From positions 1-35,335 of the forward strand of contig JAJDAH010000181.1 in NCBI GenBank assembly GCA_029261965.1: DNA of 35,335 bases. Reading direction: 5' to 3'. The DNA comes from Polyangiaceae bacterium. Lineage in GTDB: Bacteria; Myxococcota_A; Polyangia; Polyangiales; Polyangiaceae. The notes beneath the pieces are model-generated. The model was not told where the DNA came from and did not search any database. It was given only the letters and a program-made list of their open reading frames with translations. The position numbers were made by a program, and so were the translations under genes. The number at the start of each line of letters is the position of its first letter. Position 1 is the stretch's first letter. Shown in pieces: positions 12,897 through 20,259 of the stretch.

Positions 12897-12920
12897 CTGA
12901 GGGTCTCTTACTGAGGGTCT
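12897..12920. repeat. Short direct repeat at the lpd 3' side
   Basis: CTGAGGGTCT occurs at 12897-12906 and again at 12911-12920, between the converging ends of lpd and the small lipoprotein. There is no hairpin and no U-tract. It is probably a small local duplication. Confidence 0.35.
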
Positions 12921-13348
12921 GGCCGGTTCACCGGTGACGGTGTGCCCGAGGGTCGTCGCAGGGTATTCGGATCCGGTGGTGGGGAGCCGGCCGGCGGGGG
13001 CTGAGCTTTCATGCGAGGCGGGGCCTTCTTGGGCGCGACCGTCGTCGTGCCGGTGGTCGGTTTGGCCGTGCCCGTGGTCGTGTCCACCGTGCCGGCGGGC
13101 GGAGCCGCCGTGGATCCGGGAGTCGTCGTCATTGCGCCGGTGCCGACGCCGGTGGCTGTGGTGGTCGAGCCCGGTGCCGGTGCCGGTGCCGGCGCCGGGG
13201 CCGTCGTGCCAGCTGGCGTCGCCACCGCGGTGGGAGCCGGCGGCGGCGGCGGTGGTGGCGGTGAAGGGCTACGCGAGCGAGACGGCCCCCCCGACTGAAC
13301 GACACACCCCGCCAATCCCAAAGTGACGATCAAAAGCAACGCGCGCAT
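12908..13348 (-). CDS. Small Pro/Thr/Ala-rich lipoprotein
   Basis: The product is 146 aa. Its N terminus MRALLLIVTLGLAGC is a short, clean lipoprotein signal with a LAGC lipobox (C15 would be lipidated). The rest is low complexity: a Pro run, Ala-Pro dipeptides, then Thr/Ala/Gly-rich sequence, with no domain I recognise. Such proteins may be extended linkers or cell-wall spacers, and function cannot be assigned. The ATG at 13346-13348 is the natural start. It stands alone, converging with lpd (stops 27 bases apart) and divergent from the SDR gene. The skewed composition raises some risk that it is an over-long open frame, but the signal peptide argues for a real gene. Confidence 0.72.
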   Translation of the reverse strand: MRALLLIVTLGLAGCVVQSGGPSRSRSPSPPPPPPPPAPTAVATPAGTTAPAPAPAPAPGSTTTATGVGTGAMTTTPGSTAAPPAGTVDTTTGTAKPTTGTTTVAPKKAPPRMKAQPPPAGSPPPDPNTLRRPSGTPSPVNRPDPQ

Positions 13349-13472
13349 GTTTCACCCCTGTGGTTGGTGCGCCAATGATAGCGCCGGCTCGGCCGCTTGG
13401 CGACTGCCACGAATGGGGCACCATCGGTGCCCGCAATCGACCCGCAGGCGCGCGTGATAGGCTGCTTGGCCC

Positions 13473-14291
13473 TTGGACTTCGAAGACCGACACGTCGCGA
13501 TAACCGGTGGCTCGAGCGGCATCGGACTCGCGACGGCACACGAGCTGGCCAGCCTCGGCTGCCATGTACACCTGCTCGCCCGGCGTGCGGAGCCCCTGGC
13601 GACCGCTTTGGGCGCGCTTCGAGATCGGCACTCGACGCGAACCTTCAGCGTGCACGAGTGCGACGTGGGAGAGGCGCGACAGGTCAGTGCGACCTTCGCC
13701 GCGCTCGAGCAGGCCGGCCACACCCCGAGCATCCTGATCAACTCCGCGGGGATCTCGGAGCCCGGCTACTTCCAGGAGCTCGAGCTCGAAACGTTCGAGC
13801 GCTCGATGCGCATCAACTACTTCGGCACGCTCTACACGACGAAGGCTCTGGTCCCGAAGCTTCTCGAACGGTGTGACGGGTACATCGTCAACGTTTCCTC
13901 CGTGGCGGGTCTGATTGGCGTGTTCGGCTACACGGCGTACAGCGGCTCGAAGTTTGCGGTGACGGGTTTCACCGAAGCCCTCCGGGCCGAGCTCAAGCCG
14001 CACGGCGTCGGCGTATCCCTCCTTTGTCCGCCGGACACGGACACTCCGATGCTGAAGCACGAACGCGAGGTCGTGCCGAAAGAAACGAAAGCGCTGAACT
14101 CCGGTGGTGGGCTCCTCAGCGCCGAACAGGTCGCTCAGGCGCTGGTGAAGGGCGTTTGTGCCCGGCGCGCCGTCATCGTCCCAGGGCGCGACGCACGGGT
14201 CGCCGCGGTCGCGCATCGTTTTGCGCCTCGCCTGGTCGAACGCATCATGGACCGCACGGTCGAGAAAGTTCAGAAGCACCAAAAAAAATAG
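13473..14291 (+). CDS. Short-chain dehydrogenase resembling 3-ketodihydrosphingosine reductase
   Basis: The product is a 272-aa classical SDR. Features are the nucleotide-binding TGGSSGIG (residues 11-18), N90 in INSAG, catalytic S142/S143, Y156 and K160 (YSGSK), and the striking PPDTDTP at 186-192. In my knowledge that last motif marks the KDSR/TSC10 family, which reduces 3-ketosphinganine to sphinganine with NADPH. The residues after it (LKHE, then a Glu/Lys-rich stretch) also match that family's layout. Eukaryotic KDSR has C-terminal membrane segments, but this protein ends in a basic, non-hydrophobic tail. The start is TTG at 13473, directly before the dinucleotide fold. Sphingolipids are known from some myxobacteria. 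No serine palmitoyltransferase gene lies nearby, so another SDR substrate remains possible. Confidence 0.85.
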   Translation: MDFEDRHVAITGGSSGIGLATAHELASLGCHVHLLARRAEPLATALGALRDRHSTRTFSVHECDVGEARQVSATFAALEQAGHTPSILINSAGISEPGYFQELELETFERSMRINYFGTLYTTKALVPKLLERCDGYIVNVSSVAGLIGVFGYTAYSGSKFAVTGFTEALRAELKPHGVGVSLLCPPDTDTPMLKHEREVVPKETKALNSGGGLLSAEQVAQALVKGVCARRAVIVPGRDARVAAVAHRFAPRLVERIMDRTVEKVQKHQKK

Positions 14292-14315
14292 AGCAGACGG
14301 TTCTTCGACACTCCG

Positions 14316-14723
14316 CTATGGCGGCGGCGGCGCTTGGCGGCGCGTGAACCAATACGCGAGCCCGATGAAAAAAAGCTGAAACGGCAACCTCGCCCACATC
14401 GCCCACGCGGGAATCGGATCGGCGGGGTCGAGTTGGATCTCGTGGATCGCCATGTTGATGTTCGCCGGGAAAACCGCGACGTACAGAGCGACCAGGCCCC
14501 AGGCGGCTGCCCGGCGCGTTTTTGGAACGAGAAGCCCGAGCCCACCCAGCACCTCGAAAAAACCGCTGACGTGAACGAGTGCCAACGGGTACGGCAGGTA
14601 GCCCGGCACGATGCGAACGAAGGGCTCGGGATCGACGAAGTGAGCTACCCCTATCGCGATCATGGCGACGGCAAGTACCCACAGCGCGAGTCGTTTCACG
14701 GGTGGCAGCCTCGCTAGCTTCAT
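14316..14723 (-). CDS. DoxX-like four-helix membrane protein
   Basis: The product is a 135-aa protein with four hydrophobic segments (about residues 9-28, 45-65, 72-90, 108-128), matching the size and layout of DoxX/DoxD-like inner-membrane proteins. FVRIVPGYLPYP and the Gly-rich GFFEVLGGLGLL lie in the first half. The family has mixed proposed roles in respiration or redox stress, and none can be chosen here. The ATG at 14721-14723 overlaps the stop of the upstream secreted-protein gene in an ATGA arrangement, so translation is likely coupled. The frame is open further upstream, but that part is read in another frame by the secreted-protein gene. It converges with the SDR gene, with 24 bases between. 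Confidence 0.85.
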   Translation of the reverse strand: MKLARLPPVKRLALWVLAVAMIAIGVAHFVDPEPFVRIVPGYLPYPLALVHVSGFFEVLGGLGLLVPKTRRAAAWGLVALYVAVFPANINMAIHEIQLDPADPIPAWAMWARLPFQLFFIGLAYWFTRRQAPPPP

Positions 14724-15700
14724 GGGCACGCGAGAAGCACCACGTCGTCGACCATGAAGTTCGTCTCGTTGCTCACGGATTCCGTGATGCCCACGAGCTG
14801 AATCGCGTGTGTGCCGCCGTCGGCAACGTCGCTGATGTCGATCGTGATCTTCGTGTACCCGACCATCCCACAGCGCGGGTCGGATTTGTCGACACGCAGC
14901 CGCTCGAAACTGTCGACGTTGACGATGAATAGGTCGGCCGTGGCACCCGGAACGTCGCAGTTGGGAATTTCGAACATGAACTCCAACGTTGCTCGTCCTG
15001 GGGGAATCAGCACGGACTGCTCGAGCCTCGCGACCTCGAGTCCCGTCGTGCCTCCGAACCATCCCCAGAACGTTCCGGCAAACGGTCCGCTGCCGCCGCC
15101 GGTGCCCCCACAGGTGGTGACGTCGCAGAGCGGCGAGCCGAAGTTCGTCGACGCTTCCTGCCAGGCGCCGCTGTTTCGACCGAGTTCGAAGCCGCCATCG
15201 TTGATGACGTTCGTACACGTGCCGCCGCCACCAGTGCCGCCGGCGCCTGGCAACCCGGCCGCACCACCAGCAGGCGCAGCCCCGGTGCCGCCAGCGGCCA
15301 CGCCCCCGACTCCACCGAAGCCGCCGCCCGCGCCCCCGACTCCGCCAGCGCCGGGCGTGCCGCCCGATCCGCTATTGCCGCGGCAGCAAATGAGGCAGTC
15401 GACGGTACGAACACCGCGGCCCTGGTTGCACGTGCCGTTGCCGTTGGGATCGCATTGGGGGTTTTCCCATCCGTTCAATTGGGCGACGGCAGCGCAGGTC
15501 TGCTGACTGGTCGGTGTGCCACCGGCGCCGCCGGTGGCACCCACGCCGCCAGCACCAGTCGCGGCGGCTCCTCCCGTGTTGGACGCGCCGCCGGTGGTGG
15601 AAAATGCGCCGGATCCGCCGAAACCCGGGCGGCCGGAGTCGGTGCTATCCGCGCAGTTGCTGGCCGACGCCGCACAGATCACCGCAAAAAAAACAACCAC
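14720..15700 (-). CDS. Secreted Gly-rich protein with a C-terminal beta-sandwich-like domain
   Basis: With the GTG at 15698-15700 the product is 326 aa. It has a short hydrophobic N terminus (MVVFFAVICAASASNC) that looks like an export signal, possibly a degenerate lipobox. A CAAVAQLNGWENPQCDPNG Cys-containing segment sits between two long Gly/Ala/Thr repeat linkers. The last 160 or so residues (from INDGGFELG onward) resemble galactose-binding or MAM-like beta-sandwich domains seen in carbohydrate-binding and adhesion proteins, with four or five Cys. The frame is open up to 15865, so the start is uncertain; a GGAGAAGG stretch lies about 17 bases upstream of the chosen GTG. It overlaps the DoxX gene by 4 bases. 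It probably acts at the cell surface, perhaps binding glycans (inference). Confidence 0.72.
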   Translation of the reverse strand: MVVFFAVICAASASNCADSTDSGRPGFGGSGAFSTTGGASNTGGAAATGAGGVGATGGAGGTPTSQQTCAAVAQLNGWENPQCDPNGNGTCNQGRGVRTVDCLICCRGNSGSGGTPGAGGVGGAGGGFGGVGGVAAGGTGAAPAGGAAGLPGAGGTGGGGTCTNVINDGGFELGRNSGAWQEASTNFGSPLCDVTTCGGTGGGSGPFAGTFWGWFGGTTGLEVARLEQSVLIPPGRATLEFMFEIPNCDVPGATADLFIVNVDSFERLRVDKSDPRCGMVGYTKITIDISDVADGGTHAIQLVGITESVSNETNFMVDDVVLLACP

Positions 15701-15842
15701 CCGGTCACGTCTCGTATGGCCTTCTCCTGGCCGAACGGAAGAATCCCGAAGCACCCCGCAAGCGTGACACCAACCGCCGAGGTCCTCAAAAAAACCGGAT
15801 AGACACCGAGCCAGCGCGATTCCGGCCTGGGGAGTGAGCTGC

Positions 15843-15860
15843 GCTAGCCCTAGCCCTAGC
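15843..15860. repeat. CCCTAG hexamer micro-repeat
   Basis: GCTAGCCCTAGCCCTAGC contains two and a half copies of a CCCTAG unit in the gap between the histidine kinase stop and the Gly-rich protein gene. It is too short to be a functional array and is most likely simple slippage. Confidence 0.35.
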
Positions 15861-15885
15861 AGCACGGCCTGGAAGTTCGAAGAAT

Positions 15886-17817
15886 CTACGTGCGGTAGCC
15901 CGCGTCGCCTTCGCTGACACCCGCGGCGCTAGCGCCGCTCCTCGGCGCGGCATCAGCCTGAATCGGCACGCGGAGCTCGAGCTGCGTGCCTCCTTCTGCG
16001 AGCGGTTCGATCGTCACCGTACCGCCGCAGGCGGCGGCGCGTTCGCGGATGCTCGTCAATCCGAGTCCCCCGCCGGCATCTGCCGGGAGCGAAGTGCCGT
16101 CGTTGACCACGACGAGCACCAGGTCGTCCTCATCGACCTCGGCGCTGACGTAGAGACTGTTTTGGGCGCCGTGCACGTAGGCGTTCTTGATCGCCTCTTG
16201 GGCAATGCGGAACACGTGCACCTCCGCTTCGGGGGACAGCATCTGGTCGACGTCGCGTATCTCGGCATCGACCACCAACCCCGAGCGCTCCGGTAAATCG
16301 TCGACCACGCCCGCTAGAGCTGCCCGCAACCCAACGAGGTCGAGGCGATCGGGATAAATGCCATGGCTCAGGTTCCGCGCTTCTTCGATTCCCTCCTGGA
16401 GCAGCTCTCGCGCTCGCTCGCGCTTGTCCTCGCCGCGGTCCAACAGCGCCTTCGCGCTCAAGAGCAGCTGGCCGAGGCTGTCGTGAATGTCACGCGCAAT
16501 TCGGCGACGCTCGCGATCCGTAGCCTCGAGCAGCCGGGCAAACCCATCTGCTCGGGCCTGGGCCAGCGCAGTATCCCGATCGGCGCGTGCTCGAGATGCT
16601 TCGAGCACGGCGGCCTCCTTGTCGCGCTGCAGAAGCCGGATCCTGTAGCTCAGGGTGAGGGACAAGAGCGTCGCCTCCAGCGCGATGCCCACCTGAGGCA
16701 GAAATTCGGTCCAGTCGTTGTACGGCAAAAAGCCGAAGTAGCGCAGGATGTAGAGACCGGTAGCGAGGATCAACGGGCCCCACGCCACGAGGTAAAACAT
16801 TGCCAATCGACTGCCGCGTCGAGCCAGCACCACACCGGTCGTGAGTGCTGCAGCCAGGGCCGCAAGCTGTGCGATTCCCGCGATGCTGTCGCCGTAGCGG
16901 CCGTCAGTGAGAAGGACGACCGTGACCCCGAGCAACGGCGACCATGCGATCCAGTACAGGACGCGATCGAGCCTGGGAGCCGTCGACGCCGTGTCGAGCA
17001 GTCGGCGACAAAAGCCCGCTGTCACGACGGTCCCGAAACCGTGCACCAACGCGGTCGTCAGCATCCATTTGGACGCGAGCGCCATCGCCAGGCCACGCGT
17101 CGCTTCGAGCTCGCCGATGTGTCCGTTGCGAGCAAAGAAGAAGAAGCCCGTGATCCCAACCCACCCGATGTAGTAGCCGTACGCCGCGTCGCGCAGCACG
17201 ACGAAGAGAATCAAGTTGTAGGCCAGTAGCGCGAGCAACAAGCCGTACCAGATGCCGTGGTAGAGCTGCCCTCGCGAGTACGCGTCGGCGAACGCCGGGT
17301 CCGCCGTCAGCTCGGCCGTAGCCGCTTGCAGCTGGCCGCTGTAGCGCAAGTAGAGCGTCGTCTCCGTTTCTGGGGGCAGATCGAGCTCGACGTTGATCCC
17401 CCGAAACGGAAACCGTGGCGACAACTCACTGCGCCGGCGCGCGTGGTGAACAGGATCTTCGCCTGCCCTGACGACGTAGGCATCGAACCGCTCGGGCATC
17501 GGGTGCGGCTGCCAAAGCAGCCATCGGTCTGCGTCGCTTTGGTTCCGAATTCGCACCCGGAGCCACGCGGCCCCCCACCTGAAGTCGAGATGTGGCGTCG
17601 GCGGCGCGAGCGTCCACCCCGAGGCGTCGCGAACGGTCTGGAAGTCCAGCCGGCCGTCGGGATCGGGAAGCAACTCCGCGCCCGAGGCGACCGAAACGCT
17701 TTGGGACGTGTCGGTGAGATGGTGGACGCCACCGACCGCCCCGCGCGGCTCGGCACAGCCGACCAAGAATAGCAGGAGCCCGAGCAAGACGAGCCGAAGT
17801 CGAACGAGAGCGCGCAC
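15886..17817 (-). CDS. 7TM-DISM sensor histidine kinase (NarL-partner, HisKA_3 type)
   Basis: The product is 643 aa from the GTG at 17815-17817. The N terminus is a lipoprotein-like signal with LVGC at C21. A periplasmic 7TMR-DISM extracellular domain follows (about residues 40-190), ending in LYLRYSGQ. Seven hydrophobic segments (about 195-400) form the DISM 7TM region, then a coiled-coil linker, HisKA_3 with phospho-acceptor H445 in RDIHDSLGQ, and an HATPase with its N box at QEAIKNAYVHG (N545) and GGGLGL. Such kinases sense extracellular ligands, often carbohydrates. The frame runs open to 17967, but that start would overlap the divergent esterase. The probable partner is the NarL-type regulator at 19552, beyond the esterase gene. 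Confidence 0.9.
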   Translation of the reverse strand: MRALVRLRLVLLGLLLFLVGCAEPRGAVGGVHHLTDTSQSVSVASGAELLPDPDGRLDFQTVRDASGWTLAPPTPHLDFRWGAAWLRVRIRNQSDADRWLLWQPHPMPERFDAYVVRAGEDPVHHARRRSELSPRFPFRGINVELDLPPETETTLYLRYSGQLQAATAELTADPAFADAYSRGQLYHGIWYGLLLALLAYNLILFVVLRDAAYGYYIGWVGITGFFFFARNGHIGELEATRGLAMALASKWMLTTALVHGFGTVVTAGFCRRLLDTASTAPRLDRVLYWIAWSPLLGVTVVLLTDGRYGDSIAGIAQLAALAAALTTGVVLARRGSRLAMFYLVAWGPLILATGLYILRYFGFLPYNDWTEFLPQVGIALEATLLSLTLSYRIRLLQRDKEAAVLEASRARADRDTALAQARADGFARLLEATDRERRRIARDIHDSLGQLLLSAKALLDRGEDKRERARELLQEGIEEARNLSHGIYPDRLDLVGLRAALAGVVDDLPERSGLVVDAEIRDVDQMLSPEAEVHVFRIAQEAIKNAYVHGAQNSLYVSAEVDEDDLVLVVVNDGTSLPADAGGGLGLTSIRERAAACGGTVTIEPLAEGGTQLELRVPIQADAAPRSGASAAGVSEGDAGYRT

Positions 17818-17929
17818 GCCCGGCTGAGGGTAGCAATGTCCGTGGGCGGCGGGAAAACCCCGGCTCCGGATGTGCCATACTCGTGGCCTTCGCCCTGAGG
17901 GCCAAGGCAAGCATTCAGGAGGATCGAGA

Positions 17930-19549
17930 GTGGGGTGTACCAGGCTTACGATAGTGGCCGTGGCCACGGTGCTCGTCGGCTGCAGCAGCGATGGCGGCGC
18001 TGTCTCCGACGGAAACGAGCCGGAAGCTCCGGTGATTCAAGAAGGCACGCTCATCGGGCTGTCGAGCGGGCAGCTCGAAGGAGAAGTGGCCGGAGGCTCA
18101 CGGCGGTTTTTCGGCGTTCCTTTCGCTGCCCCACCGGTCGGAGCGCTTCGCTGGAAAAGCCCGGAGCCCGTCGCAGCTTGGGACGGCGTGCTCGATGCGA
18201 CCGAGCTCCCGAAGGGCTGCGCTCAAACCGCGTCCCTGACGGCGCCGGCGAGTGACGAAGAAGACTGCCTCTATCTCAACGTCTGGACACCCGAGCCGGC
18301 GCCCAAAGAGCCCCTCCCGGTGATGGTTTGGTTTCACGGTGGCGGGAACACGAGCGGCTCGATTTCGAACGATATCCCGCTGGGCGTCGGCGGTCTGTTC
18401 TACGACGGGCAGACCCTGGCGGAGAGCCACGGCGTCGTCGTCGTCACGAGCAACTACCGCCTCGGCGCGCTGGGGTTTTTCTCACACCCAGAGCTCGGAA
18501 GTGAATCGGGAAACCAGGGCTTGAAGGACCAAAAGGCAGCCCTCGAATGGGTGCGCGACAATATTGGCGCGTTCGGTGGGGACTCGAAGAACGTGACGAT
18601 CTTTGGCGAATCCGCCGGCTCCCTAGACGTTTGCCTGCACGTCGCGGCTCCTTCGAGCCGCGGACTATTCCACCGGGCGATCAGCCAAAGCGGCGGGTGC
18701 ACGACGATCATGCCCACGCGCTCCGACGCCGAGAATCAGTCGCTCGCGTTCGCCGAAGCGGCGGGATGCGCCGGGGTCGACGGCCAGCTCGAGTGCCTGG
18801 GCGGAAAGTCTGCGTCGGACCTTCTGATCCCCGCTCCTTCGGACGGAGCCACCGAGGATCTTCCCGGCGGCAGCGTCTACGCCGGCGGCACACCGAGATG
18901 GCGGTTTGCTCCGACAGTCGACGGCTCGTTCCTCGTCGAGCAACCTCGCGCCTCTTTCGACAGCGGAGACATTGCCGAAGTGCCGTACATTCTCGGCTCG
19001 AACTCCGACGAGGGCACGCTCTTCCACATCAGCGCACCTCCGGTGGAAACCGAGCAAGAGTACCTCGACGCTCTCGACCGACGCTTTGGCGCGAACGCCG
19101 GCGCGATTGCTGCGGTCTATCCCGCCGACCAGTACCCGACGCCCAACGATGCCTTGGTGAGAGTCACCGGCGACGCGTTTCTGGTCTGTGGCACGCTCGA
19201 CAGCGCGAAGCGCGCCGCCGCCGCAGGCTCGCCGGTCTACATGTACAACTTCGCCCGGGAGGTCCCCATCCCGGGGCTCGGCGCGACCCACGGCGGTGAG
19301 ATCGCCTACGTGTTCGACTCCGCGGCAGACCCGCCCGCCGACGACCAGACGGTGAGCGGGCACATGCGTGGCTATTGGTCGCGGTTCGCCGCCACGGGAG
19401 ACCCGAACGGCGGCGGCGCGGCAACCTGGCCGAGCTTCGAGACACGGACCGATCGCCGCATCAACATCGACGTCGAGGTCTCCCCGCTCGAAAACTTTCG
19501 TCAGGCCGAGTGCGAGCTCTGGACGAGCCTGCACGACGCGGAGTTCTGA
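17930..19549 (+). CDS. Type-B carboxylesterase lipoprotein
   Basis: The product is 539 aa. The GTG at 17930 is preceded by a perfect AGGAGG (17917-17922) at 7 bases, which fixes the start. The signal peptide ends in LVGC, so the mature enzyme is probably a periplasmic or outer-membrane lipoprotein. Alpha/beta-hydrolase features of the carboxylesterase B family are EEDCLYLNVW, the oxyanion-hole WFHGGGNTSG, the nucleophile S228 in FGESAGS, E361 in NSDEGTLF, and H454 in ATHGGEIAY. All three triad residues are intact, so it should hydrolyse carboxylic esters; the substrate is unknown. It lies between the kinase and response-regulator genes on the opposite strand, divergent from the first and ending 2 bases from the second. 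Confidence 0.93.
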   Translation: MGCTRLTIVAVATVLVGCSSDGGAVSDGNEPEAPVIQEGTLIGLSSGQLEGEVAGGSRRFFGVPFAAPPVGALRWKSPEPVAAWDGVLDATELPKGCAQTASLTAPASDEEDCLYLNVWTPEPAPKEPLPVMVWFHGGGNTSGSISNDIPLGVGGLFYDGQTLAESHGVVVVTSNYRLGALGFFSHPELGSESGNQGLKDQKAALEWVRDNIGAFGGDSKNVTIFGESAGSLDVCLHVAAPSSRGLFHRAISQSGGCTTIMPTRSDAENQSLAFAEAAGCAGVDGQLECLGGKSASDLLIPAPSDGATEDLPGGSVYAGGTPRWRFAPTVDGSFLVEQPRASFDSGDIAEVPYILGSNSDEGTLFHISAPPVETEQEYLDALDRRFGANAGAIAAVYPADQYPTPNDALVRVTGDAFLVCGTLDSAKRAAAAGSPVYMYNFAREVPIPGLGATHGGEIAYVFDSAADPPADDQTVSGHMRGYWSRFAATGDPNGGGAATWPSFETRTDRRINIDVEVSPLENFRQAECELWTSLHDAEF

Positions 19550-19551
19550 AA

Positions 19552-20217
19552 TCACCTAGTGCGCGGCTCGGGAGCCGGCGCGAGCTCGGCGCGATGCTCG
19601 AGAGCGAACTCGAGCAATCGATTGGCGCCCTTGAGATTGAGCTTGGCGCACATGTTTGCGCGGTGGTTTTGCACCGTGCGGAGCGCGACGTGGAGCTTTT
19701 TTGCGATTTCCCGGCTCGTCTTGTTCCGACTGAGCTCGCGGAGAACCGTGAGCTCGGTGTCGGTGAGCTTGTCGAGGGAACGGCGAGCGTCTGCGCTGCC
19801 CTTCTCCTTGGCGAGCACCTTGTCCACCATCGCGCTCGGCATGTATGTGCGCCCGGCGACCACCGCGTGAAGTGCGGTGAGAAATTCCTGAGACGCGGCC
19901 TCCTTGAGGACGAACCCGGATACCCCCAAGTCCCGCGCGCGGAGCGCGTAGCCGGGATCGTCGAACATGGTCAGGAGCACGAAGCGCACGTCGAGCTTTT
20001 CGCGTTTCGCGGCCTCCACCACTCCGAGACCGTCGAGCTCCGGCATCGACACGTCGAGCACCGCGATGTCAATCGCCTGTTGGCGCAGAGCCTCGAGCGC
20101 GGCTCGGCCATTCGACGCTTCTGCGACGACCTCGAACTCGCCATCGGTTTCCAGAATGAGCTTCAGCCCATCGAGGAAGATTCGATGATCGTCGGCGATG
20201 AGCAGGCGCACGGTCAC
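19552..20217 (-). CDS. NarL/FixJ-family response regulator
   Basis: The product is 221 aa. The receiver domain (residues 1-120) has acidic D9/D10, phospho-acceptor D55 in LDVSMPE, and the conserved Lys in FVLKEAA. The LuxR-type HTH near 150-205 shows LTDTELTVLRELSRNKTS and REIAKKLHVALRTVQNH. The linker is about 30 residues. It is a DNA-binding output protein, expected to be phosphorylated by the HisKA_3-type kinase encoded at 15886-17817, which is the right class and on the same strand. The ATG at 20215-20217 gives the standard MTVRLLIADDH start. Gene end to gene end with the esterase is only 2 bases. Confidence 0.94.
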   Translation of the reverse strand: MTVRLLIADDHRIFLDGLKLILETDGEFEVVAEASNGRAALEALRQQAIDIAVLDVSMPELDGLGVVEAAKREKLDVRFVLLTMFDDPGYALRARDLGVSGFVLKEAASQEFLTALHAVVAGRTYMPSAMVDKVLAKEKGSADARRSLDKLTDTELTVLRELSRNKTSREIAKKLHVALRTVQNHRANMCAKLNLKGANRLLEFALEHRAELAPAPEPRTR

Positions 20218-20259
20218 GAGTGGAAGACCCTCGCCGAATGATACCCGCTTCGGCGAGGT

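Noticed and set aside
15843-15860. Telomere-like CCCTAG repeat
   Set aside because: It has only about two and a half copies, far too few for a functional array.
14720-15865. A longer form of the Gly-rich protein starting at 15865
   Set aside because: The extra 55 residues carry Arg/Cys-rich sequence without a signal peptide, while the later GTG start gives a hydrophobic export-like N terminus.
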